Shown in pieces: positions 32,401 to 41,520 of a DNA stretch of 64,000 bases. How positions within the stretch are numbered: position 1 is the first letter of the stretch; every line of letters starts with the position of its first letter. The notes under the pieces were generated by a model. That model made no database searches and was not told the origin of the DNA. It saw only the letters and a program-made list of their open reading frames with translations. Location of the stretch: assembly GCA_947471745.1 (NCBI GenBank), contig CANJKZ010000078.1:2112501-2176500 (forward strand), read 5' to 3'. Source of the DNA: Closterium sp. Naga37s-1 (lineage: Eukaryota > Streptophyta > Zygnematophyceae > Desmidiales > Closteriaceae). A program made the position numbers and the translations under genes.

Positions 32401-32905
32401 CCGAGTCACCCCACAGCAACGCCAAGGCCTTCATGTCCCTGCAGCTGAGGAGGAAGGAAGGGGCAAGAGGAGAATCCAAGCCCGTAATAGGCTGACCTAT
32501 GATGCATTGGGAAAGCAAGCCAAGTCAGCTCTGGCCGAAGCGGCACTTATGGTTGGAGATGACGATGAGAATGACTACGAGGAGTGTGCCTTCGCATTTT
32601 TCTCTCCGATGGAGATGCCGGGAGAACCAGCAACTCTCAAGGAGGCCTTGGAGAGTAGTGATGATGAGGAGTGGAAGAAGGCAATGGAGAGTGAGCTGAA
32701 GAGCATTGAGGAGAACAGCACGTGGGAATTGGTGGAGCTACCGGAGGGACGTAAGGCGATTACGTCCAAGTGGCTCTTCAAGATCAAGTCCGACGCTGAC
32801 GGCAAAATCGAGCGCTACAAGTCTAAGCTTGTGGCCAAGGGGTACCAGCAAAAGGAGAAGGTGGACTATAAGGAGTCGTTTGCTCCTGTGGTGAAGCCGA
32901 CGACA
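29488..32905 (+). pseudogene. E5 gag-pol, truncated in RT
   Basis: ATG at 29488 (MAGPEERGG) begins gag (VFGLDKFNGDNFAEWSFKM). A frameshift near 30220 precedes the CCHC knuckle CHYCHKSGHMWHDC (about 30362-30403). Protease reads WVIDCGATYSMTPR. Integrase has VVMDVVGP and IRTDRGGEF, a TAG at 31758, and NGIGRRANRT where the catalytic Glu should be, so it is inactive. RT starts (KAITSKWLFKIKSDADG) and stops at FAPVVKPTT where it joins the LTR. Confidence 0.88.
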
Positions 32906-33409
32906 TGAAGAACCAGAGCCTTGGTTTCAAGATTCAAGTGTTTTCGAAGCTCTCCAAAAGGGTAAACTTTAAGATAGTGAGAATAGTTGCATTACTTTGT
33001 GTAGTGTAACATTTCTCTTGGTGCAGGCCCTTGTGGAGGGTAGTTTCGAGACTCTTCGTGGTTGGGGACAGTGTGGCACTGTTCCACATCACTGTACCTC
33101 GGCTCTTGGGGTTTGTAGGAGCTGGGAGTCATTCCCAACTCGTAACTCTTCCTATCTTGTGTTTTAAGACTATAGTGGCTGCCATAGTGCCGTTCGTTCT
33201 AACCAAAGCTGTGTCGTCAATTCTTTATGAAATCGTGTAATCTAAGATGCTTATTGTAGGCGACGTCAAGACGCTCCAGATCCAATTTAAATCAAATCAT
33301 TTGCAGCTGTGAGCAGAACGCTATCAACGTTTGAAGCCGCTGTGCAGAAATCCATCTGTGCACTCTATCTTTCGTTTTAGGCGCATTCAAGCCTATTGTG
33401 ACTATAACA
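32906..33409 (+). repeat. E5 3' LTR, 5'-truncated
   Basis: 504 bp corresponding to 28950-29453 with about 15 substitutions. It follows the truncated pol directly, with no purine tract. Confidence 0.85.
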
Positions 33410-34272
33410 GGGGGAACACAGGGAAAAATGGCGCGAAGACATGGACCGAGAATTAAAAACGCTGCAAGAACGCAACACCTGGAAAGTCGTGCCTATTGGA
33501 GTGGCACGCAACAAGACAATTCTCATGGGAAAATGGGTTTTCCGCGTGAAAACAAAAGCCGACGGAACGATAGACAAATTCAAGGCACGCTGGGTCGTGC
33601 GCGGTTTCGACCAAGAGCATGGACAAGACTTCACCGAAACATTCGCACCAGTGAGCAGACATACCTCTCTCCGAATTCTCCTCGCGATAGCCGCCATGAA
33701 CCGGAAGAAACTCCGACAAATCGACGTCGCCAACGCCTTCCTCTATGCCCCTGTCGATGCTGAAATCTTCGTCGAACATCCACACGGGTCTAATGCAGAC
33801 CCTAACCAAGTCTGTCAGCGACAAAAATCGCTGTACGGAATAAAACAAGCCCCGAGACTGTGGCAGCAACATCTTCACGCCCGACTAATCCGCATCGGAT
33901 TTTGCCAACTACCGCATGACCAAGGAATGTACCGACTCACTAAGGGGACCGACTACATCCTACTCATCGTCTACGTAGACGATCTCCTCTACATAGGCTC
34001 CACCGACGATATAACGACTTGGTTTGAAGGGGAGCTGCAGCAGGATCTCACACTCACAGTCGCGACTACCGTGACACAGTACCTGGGACTCAACATACAA
34101 GACGGCGAAAAAGCAATCTACCTCAGCGCCGAAAAATACACAGACACCATTGCCAATCGCTTCGGACTAACTCCAGCCGCCATCACCACGCCATACCGTT
34201 AAAACAACGGAAATCGCAACAAAGTCTCCGCCTTACTCAAACCCGCCGGCATTCGCGACTATCAACGAAAGC
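33410..34272 (+). pseudogene. E4 pol, reverse transcriptase portion
   Basis: Resumes E4 after E5. The open frame has MGKWVFRVKTKADGTIDKFKA, FAPVSRHTSLRILLAIAA, IDVANAFLYAP, YGIKQAPRLW and the active site IVYVDDLLYIG, and reaches a TAA at 34199. The frame then continues to DYQRK, where E6 is inserted at 34273. Confidence 0.88.
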
Positions 34273-34821
34273 TGTTGGAGGTGGCGTGTGTTGGAAGCAA
34301 GGTGGTGGTGGGGCGATTGATGTGCCTCCAACCCACCGAATGTGTTGCTTCCGAATGTGTTCACTGCAGGTCTCGAGAAGGTGGAGGTTGACTTCGAGAG
34401 ACTTGCATTTCGGTGCCACATGGCAGCACAAGAAGAATCGAGACTCAGGGAGAATTCGATTCGGTGAAATTCGAGACTCGAATTTCACCCCTTCGAAATG
34501 TTACTCGAACATTCGAGTGTACCGCGGTTCGAGGTTACATGTGCGATTCGACGTTTTGCAGTTCATATAAATGTGTTTGCTTTTGTATTGCATCATACAT
34601 ACTGGAAAACGTGAATCACTTTGTACACAGTGCATTCGACAACAAATTCCAGAGAGTTTCCAATCCTTCAACATAGAGCATAGCTTTCACGTTAGTAGCC
34701 ATATCTCGCTCGATACTTAGGTGATCGAGGTGATCTACGGCTCGTTGGAAAGCTAACAGAGTGCTCTACTGATTAGAACAATTCCCAGTTCCTGAATAGT
34801 AGAGGAGAGTACTCTACAACA
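34273..34821 (+). repeat. E6 5' LTR
   Basis: 549 bp, TGTTGGAGG...CTCTACAACA. A G and the perfect primer-binding site TGGTATCAGAGC (34823) follow. Confidence 0.95.
34566..34572 (+). promoter_or_regulatory. Candidate TATA box in the E6 LTR
   Basis: TATAAAT lies about 293 bp into the LTR and is repeated at 37808 in the other LTR. Its mid-LTR position fits the U3/R promoter of a retrotransposon, though no start site is known. Confidence 0.4.
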
Positions 34822-34871
34822 GTGGTATCAGAGCTGGTCGGAGGAGTCTACGCGCGCGACAAGGAGCAAGC

Positions 34872-37493
34872 ATGCCGACTTCAAGCGAGACCTCCCCCAC
34901 TTCCTTGGATGGTGTCGTTGTAAATTCAGGCGAACCCTGGGCAACCGCGACGATGTTCGACACGTCGGCGGTACCGATTTTCACGGGACAAAATTACTCC
35001 GCGTGGAAGTTTAAGTTCCAAGTGCTCATGATGGAGCGGGGACTTTGGGGTTTCTTCGATGGAACGGAGAAGAAGCCGGACGATGAGAGCGGCATCGCGG
35101 CATGGAAGAAGAAGGACCAAAAGGCGTTCGCTACGTTGATTTCGCGCATCGGCATCAATCTCGTGAGCTCGGTGCGCATGTGCATCAAGCTCGAAGCGTC
35201 GGCGCATGAAGCGTGGAAGCGGCTCGAGACCATCCACGTGAACAAGACTCTCCACGGCAAGATCCTAGCCCGGAATGCATTCTACATGGTGAAGATGCGC
35301 GCGGGCGAATCGATGCACGAGTATGCGACTCGTGTGGAGGAACTCGGGGAAACGTTCATGGACCTCGGTGGAACGGTCACGGAGGAGGATTGGATTTTGA
35401 CCTTGCTTTGCGGCCTTCCGGAAGAGTGGTCGACGGTGATTACGACACTTGATAGCGTGCAAGACACTTGGACGAAGGAAATGGTGGTCGGTCGGCTTCT
35501 CCATGAAGAATCGCGTCGCCGACAATTCGCTAATGAGAGCGTGGAGACCGCCATGTACTCCGGAGGGAGTTCCGGAAAGAAGTCCAAGTGGAGCAAGGGT
35601 TCGACGAATGAATCGTCCGGTGGGAGCGAGCATCGCGGCAAGTGTCACTATTGCCGCAAACCGGGACACTTTTGGCGTGAGTGTCGAAAGCGGCCGAGCG
35701 ATTGGACTCCATCGATGGCGCGGGACCAAGAGGGCAACGCGCACACGGCATCCTGCGAGGCGGATGATACAAGGGAGTCGCTCGTGTTAGTGGCTGGCAA
35801 CGGGAACAAAGCTCCAAGCGACGCATGGTTCCTTGATACCGGCGCAACGCAACACATGACGCACTCGGCGTCGCTCCTCAACAACATTGGTGCTTCGGGA
35901 GACGTCACGAGCATCGTGTTCGGAAATAACGAATCGCTACCGGTGGTTGGAGTTGGGAGTACGCGCCTCATCGTCGATAGCGGACCGGTGGACGTCACGA
36001 ACGTGCTTCACGTCCCGGGGGTGAAGGTGAACCTTCTATCCGTCCCGCAACTTGCGAAGAAGGGTGTGATCGCCACCATCGACGGTGCGAAGATGAACCT
36101 CTTTTGGAAGGGGGAGCAATTCGCGCAAGGTGTTCTCAACGGAGATATCTACGAACTCAAGACGTACCCGAGAGCGGGTTCATCCAACGTGGCGCAAGGT
36201 TCCAAGGCGACTCTCAAGGCGTGGCATAATAGGCTTGCGCACGCCAACTACGAGTCGGTCAAGGAGTTGGCCAACAAGGGTCTTGCGAAGGGAGTCGACG
36301 TGATCGCCGGCGACGACGAGAAGGGCGAGTGCGCGGCTTGTCTCGAAGGAAAAATGGCTCGGAAGCCATTTGGTAGCCGTACCTCTCCCCTCGCTAAGGA
36401 CCCGCTTGCGCTTGTTCACATGGACGTGTGTGGACCGATGCGACATGCATCAAAGGGAGGAGCGCGTTTTCTCTTGGTGATGCTCGATGACGCGACGCGG
36501 ATGTGTTGGACCCGACTCTTGAAGGCTAAGGGCGACGCGGCCAAGGCGATTCAAGAGTGGGCGCTCGAAGTTCGCGACGACGACAAGAAGCGGATCAAGT
36601 GTATTCGCACCGATGGTGGTGGCGAATTCGTGAACGCGGAGCTTGAGAAATGGATGAAGAGCAAAGGCATTAAGCATGACGTCACAACACCCTACACACC
36701 ACAACAAAATGGAGCGGCGGAGCGGCTTAATCGCACGTTGGTGGAAGCCGTTCGTTCACTACTTCAACACTCCAAGCTTGGGAACGAGTGGTGGGGAAAG
36801 GCAAGTGCGCTAGCGGCATGGATTCGTAATCGTTTGCCGACCAAGGTGCTACCGGGAACGACTCCGTTCGAAGCATGGACCGGAACGAAGCCAAACCTTT
36901 CCCTCCTACGCACCTTCGGATGTCTTTGCTACTACCATGTACCGGATCCTCTTCACCACAAGTTGTAACCGAAGGCTCGTGCGGCGATCTTCTTGGGAGT
37001 TGCGCCAAACGAGCGTGCATGGCGAGTGTGGTACTTGGGTGACAAGTGCGTCGTCACATCTCGGGACGTGGTCTTCGATGAAGACAAGTTCCCGAAGGAG
37101 AAACCAACTCAACAAATCACCTTCATCCTTCCGGCACGAGAGGAGGTTGAAGAAAGTGAAGTTCCACCACAATTGGAACGTGAAGCCGAAAATGGAGGGG
37201 GAGAGAACAATGAGGAGAGCGTTGATGATGTCGTGGAGGTGACACCAACCGAGATGGCAACTACCTCCACACCTTCCTCCTTACCATTGGCCTTGGCTCG
37301 CGAGCGTCGCGAGGTTCGTCATCCCTCCAAGTACAACGACTACGCTACGGTAGCCGTTGGGGAGACGGATAAAGGGGGCGCGGCATTTTGCTTCGCAACC
37401 AAGGGTGATGATAAACACGCGGAATCTCTCATGGAACCACCCCCTAAAAATCCATCCCGTGCATGCTATGAGCATGTTGGTTTGCACACCTAG
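34872..37493 (+). pseudogene. E6 gag-protease-integrase polyprotein
   Basis: ATG at 34872 (MPTSSETSPTSLDG) opens a 698-codon frame. Gag has YSAWKFKFQVLM and ESMHEYATRVEEL, then the CCHC knuckle CHYCRKPGHFWREC (residues about 258-271). Protease is AWFLDTGATQHMTH (about 318-331), then the GAG-pre-integrase AWHNRLAHANYES and integrase with LVHMDVCGP, IRTDGGGEF and TPQQNGAAERLNR. One TAA (36966-36968) interrupts; the same frame continues (ARAAIFLGVAPNERAW) to ACYEHVGLHT and a stop. RT and RNase H are absent. Confidence 0.9.
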
Positions 37494-37514
37494 TGGGTTG
37501 GGTGCAAGGGGGAG

Positions 37515-38063
37515 TGTTGGAGGTGGCGTGTGTTGGAAGCAAGGTGGTGGTGGGGCGATTGATGTGCCCCCAACCCACCGAATGTGTTGCTTCCGAATGT
37601 GTTCACTGCAGGTCTCGAGAAGGTGGAGGTTGACTTCGAGAGACTTGCATTTCGGTGCCACATGGCAGCACAAGAAGAATCGAGACTCAGGGAGAATTCG
37701 ATTCGGTGAAATTCGAGACTCGAATTTCACCCCTTCGAAATGTTACTCGAACATTCGAGTGTACCGCGGTTCGAGGTTACATGTGCGATTCGACGTTTTG
37801 CAGTTCATATAAATGTGTTTGCTTTTGTATTGCATCATACATACTGGAAAACGTGAATCACTTTGTACACAGTGCATTCGACAACAAATTCCAGAGAGTT
37901 TCCAATCCTTCAACATAGAGCATAGCTTTCACGTTAGTAGCCATATCTCGCTCGATACTTAGGTGATCGAGGTGATCTACGGCTCGTTGGAAAGCTAACA
38001 AAGTGCTCTACTGATTAGAACAATTCCCAGTTCCTGAATAGTAGAGGAGATTACTCTACAACA
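37515..38063 (+). repeat. E6 3' LTR
   Basis: 549 bp, preceded by the purine tract GGGTGCAAGGGGGAG and followed by AAAGC. Confidence 0.95.
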
Positions 38064-38096
38064 AAAGCTAGGCTGTCTACTCTTCGCAGCCGTTAC
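38064..38096 (+). pseudogene. E4 pol, short piece between E6 and E7
   Basis: 33 bp starting with the AAAGC duplication and encoding LGCLLFAAV, the copia motif after the RT thumb. The rest of E4 should lie right of the window, beyond E7. Confidence 0.7.
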
Positions 38097-38227
38097 TGTT
38101 AGAATAGTGAACGAATGAATGACTGAACTAGCAAGCAGGTGGGTACAAGTAGGAAACCTAAAAGTGTTGTACCCTATATGAACTACCCCACTACAGCCTA
38201 GACAGACTATAGCATATAAGTTTGACA
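38097..38227 (-). repeat. E7 3' LTR
   Basis: 131 bp, TGTTAGAATAG...AGTTTGACA, with GGGTACAA...TTGTACCC. It is similar to the E3 and E9 LTRs and is followed by ACCCCCATAGGCAAAGTGGGGG. Confidence 0.85.
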
Positions 38228-38456
38228 CACCCCCATAGGCAAAGTGGGGGAGAACAAGAGGTCACAAGACCAGTCAAGAAAGGCAAAGCAAGCTCAGGGT
38301 GGATCACAAAGTCACCACGCAGTCCGAGCACAAGCAAATGGCCACAAGGCCAGTTCACATGCAGAGTTTTATAAAGGAGAACAAACAATACAGTGAACAC
38401 AACCTAGGAAGTGTAAGCATGCATGTATATGTTTAGAGAGTACAGTACAAGCAGAG

Positions 38457-38796
38457 TCAAGAAGTAAGCAAGTGAGGCACAGTAGGTACAAGGCCTAGAA
38501 CAGTACAGAAACGCTGATGATCACAAGGCTGAAGTGCCTTGGTGAAAACATCAGCAGTGTTGGCCTGAGAGGCCACGTAAGCAAGACGAAGCTGACCACG
38601 CTGCTGCAACTCTCGAGCAAGGAAGTAGCGCAGAGCAATGTGCTTCGTTCTGTGCTCCAGTCTGTGCTCCTGACACAAGGCAAGCATGGCCTTGTTGTCG
38701 ACGTACAGAACTGGAGGAGAACGAGGCGCCTCTCCCAAGTCGGTCAGCAGGTAGGTGAGCCAGCGTAACTCCTATGCAGCCATGGCCCCAGCGTAG
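38457..38796 (-). pseudogene. E7 RNase H C-terminal end
   Basis: The coding strand resumes at the CGTAG duplication with YAGAMAA, has a TAG in place of the Gln codon of AAQELRW, then reads PPVLYVDNKAMLALCQEHR and ANTADVFTKALQPCDHQR to PHLLTS and a stop at 38457. Confidence 0.88.
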
Positions 38797-38946
38797 TGTC
38801 AAACATATATGCTTAGTTGTATCTAGGCTTAGTTGTATCTAGGCTGTATGGGGGCTAGCTTTAGGGGGTACAGAAATCTTCTCGACATTTCACTTGTACC
38901 CCCCCCCTTTCTCCTAATCTACTCATTCTCGTAACTTGCTTTCAGA
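38797..38946 (+). repeat. E8 5' LTR
   Basis: 150 bp, TGTCAAACATAT...GCTTTCAGA, with GGGGGTACA...TTGTACCCCCC. The following TGGTATTAGAGTAGG is a degenerate primer-binding site. Confidence 0.93.
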
Positions 38947-40200
38947 TGGTATTAGAGTAGGTTCCTATTGGGCCCACCACCTACTACTGCGCCTACTTGG
39001 TTCCTAGCCCGCGCCCGGCCCTTACGATAGGCCCGTACCTAGCCTGCGCTCAGCCCTTTTTCACGCCCGCGCCCGGCCCGTACCTAGCCCGCGATCGCCC
39101 CGTCGACACCCGCGCCCGGCCCCGTACCTAGCTAGCGCCCCGTCGATGCCAGCGACCGGCCCCGTCGAAACCTGCACCAGGCCCGTACCTAGCCCGTGCC
39201 CCGTCGACACCCGCGCCCGGCCCTTCCGTAGCCCGCGCCCCGTAGACACCCGCGCCCGGCCCATACCTAGCCCGCGCCCCGTCGACACCCGCGCCCGGCC
39301 CTTCCGTAGCCCGCGCCCCGTCGACACCCGCGCCCGGCCCGTCCCTAGCCCGCGCCCCGTCGACACCAGCGCCCGGCCCGTCCCTAGCCCGCGCCCCATC
39401 GACACCAGCGCCCGGCCCCTTCTCTCGCCCTCGCCCGGCCCGTACCTAGCCCGCGCCCGGCCCCGTCTTACGCCAGCGCCCGGCCCGTACCTAGCCCGTG
39501 ACCCGGCCCTGCCCCCCCCCTTAGGCCCGTCGGCCCCGTACCCAGCCCGCGCCCGGCCCAGGATCTGCCCAGCGCCCGGCCCCGTACCTCGTTTGGCCCC
39601 TCGGCCCCTTGTTTGGCCCCTCGGCCCCTCTTCGGCCCCTCGGCTCTTTGGCCCCTCGGCCCAGTACCCAGCCCGCGCCCGGCCCCGTACTTGCCCAGCG
39701 CCCGACCCCGTACCCTCTTTGGCCCCGCGGCCCCGTACCTTGTTTGGCCCCTCGGCCCTGCCCCCAGGCCCCTCGGCCCCTAGGCTCGGTCTCCTCGGCC
39801 CCCTAGGCCCCTCGGCCCCGTACCTTGTTTGGCCCCTCGGCCCCCCCTAGGCCTCTCGGCCCCCACCTAGGCCCCTCGGCCCATAGGCCCCTCGGCCCTG
39901 TACCCAGCCCGCGCCCGGCCCAGTACCTGCCCAACGCCCGGCCCCGTACCTTGTTTGGCCCCTCGGCTCCGCCCCTTGTTTGGTCCCTCGGCCCCCTAGG
40001 CCTCTCGCCCCCCCCCCTAGGCCCCTCGGCCCATCGGCCCCTCGGCCCCGTACCTTGTTTGGCCCCTCGGCCCCTTCCTTGTTTGCCCCCCCGGCCCTGC
40101 CCCTAGGCCCCTCGGCCCTCTAGTTTGGCCCCTCGGCCCCTAGGCCCCTCGGCTCCACCCCTTAGCTACTGCTGCTGCTGCTCCTGAGTCTTGTGCCACT
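38947..40200 (+). repeat. E8 leader minisatellites
   Basis: C-rich units of about 39 bp containing CCGTCGACACCCGCGCCCGG fill 39060-39430. Units built from GGCCCCTCGGCCCC and CCGTACCTTGTTTGG fill 39580-40160. The second family is shared with the E3 leader. Confidence 0.88.
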
Positions 40201-41520
40201 ATGGCGTCGATTCGAGTTCTCTCGTTCAACCGGAGGGCAGACCTGTAGCATTTGACACGTGGCACGACGATCTGCAACTGTACCTACTGAGTGATAGTAA
40301 GGACAGTGTCTCACTGTTTGACCACGTGTCCGGTGCCGCTCCAGCCCCTCCCGCCACAACTGACGTTTCGACTCGTTCCCAGTGGCTGTCTCGTGATGCT
40401 ACTGCCCGCTTGACCATTCGCAACTGCCCGCGACCGAATGTGCTCACTTTGGCGAGCACAGGATAGCACAGGCCTTGTACGACGCTGTCGTTGCTCGCTA
40501 CTCCTCCCCTGCCACTGCTGCTATTGGCAGGCTGCTACTGCCCTACCTGTTCCCTGAGCTGTCGGCTTTTGCCACAGTAGCCGACTGGTTACCCACCTGC
40601 GCACTAGCGACACTCGCTACCGCGCTGCCGTCTCTGCTGAGTTCCTTCCCATGAACCAGCCCCCCATGTTCATCACCCTCTACTTCATAGTCACTCGCCT
40701 CCCTGACTCCCTTCACTCTGTCAGCGACCACTTCCTCACCCTTGACCCCACCTCCCTCACTGTTGACCTCCTCGAGCAGCATCTCCTCGCAGCTGAGACT
40801 AGTGCAGCTGCTGTAGGTGCTGCTCGCGGCACTCCGCGCTCACCCTTCTTTGAGGGGTGCTCCCCCTCCCCCCTTTCCTCCTCCTTCGCCTCTGCTGCTG
40901 CTGCAGACATCTCTGTTCCCGAGGACGTCGGTGCTGCTTTGACTAGTGCGAAGCGCCGCAACAGCAAGGGCAAGGGTGGCCTGGGTAGTGGAGGAGGCAG
41001 CGGTGGTGGTGGAGGTGGCAGTGGGAGTGGTGGTGGGGGCAGCGGTAGAGGAGGAGGAGGCGGTGGAGGTGGTGGCGGCGGTGGGACCGGTGGCGGCGGT
41101 GGAGGCTCTGGTGGCGGAGGTGGAGGCAGCAGAGGGAGTGGCGGGAGTGGAGGCGGTGGGACCAGTGGTGGTCGGTCTGGACCTCAGCGTGGAGGCCCTG
41201 GCGGTGGTCGGGGCCAGCAGCACCAGCGTCGGAGCGAGACCCAGACGCCCCAGCAGCTCTGTGAGTGGTTGGTTCAGCGTGGGGCGGGTGAGGGTAGTGA
41301 GACCTGCCCGTATGTCATTCGTACGGGTGCCCGTGCGGGCCGGACATGCGGGAGGTTTCACACTGAGCGCCGCTGCTTTGCCTGCCTTGACGACGCATGG
41401 CGTACTGAGTTTGGTGATGACGTTGAGCGCCCCCGCTGGGCGCAGTTGCTTCAGTCAGGAGTTGCTATCTTTGACCTAGACTTTGATGTTATAATCTCTG
41501 CCATGTATGCTTTGTCTTTT
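40201..41520 (+). pseudogene. E8 gag with C-x13-C-x3-H-x4-C zinc finger
   Basis: ATG at 40201 (MASIRVLSFN) begins gag. A frameshift near 40228 leads to EGRPVAFDTWHDDLQ in another frame, and further shifts near 40440-40640 lead into FITLYFIVTRLPDSL. A long Gly/Ser run (40970-41210) precedes the zinc finger (about 41305-41380), which has exactly the spacing seen in E2 and E7. It is followed by WAQLLQSGVAIFDLDFD. Confidence 0.87.

Larger units (their letters stand above)
28656..33409 (+). mobile_element. E5: copia retrotransposon inserted in E4 pol
   Basis: Begins TGTTGGTGC and ends GACTATAACA, flanked by GGGGG (28651-28655, 33410-33414). Removing it restores the E4 pol frame ALGG|EHREKWREDMDREL. 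The 3' part of pol, the purine tract and the first 294 bp of the 3' LTR are deleted at 32905/32906. An alternative is a 504-bp LTR beginning at 28950, but that leaves no target duplication. Confidence 0.85.
34273..38063 (+). mobile_element. E6: copia element lacking RT and RNase H
   Basis: 549-bp LTRs (34273-34821, 37515-38063) differ at about three positions and are flanked by AAAGC (34268-34272, 38064-38068). Inside are only gag, protease and integrase plus a short tail. Removing it joins the E4 frame YQRK|LGCLLFAAV. Confidence 0.95.
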
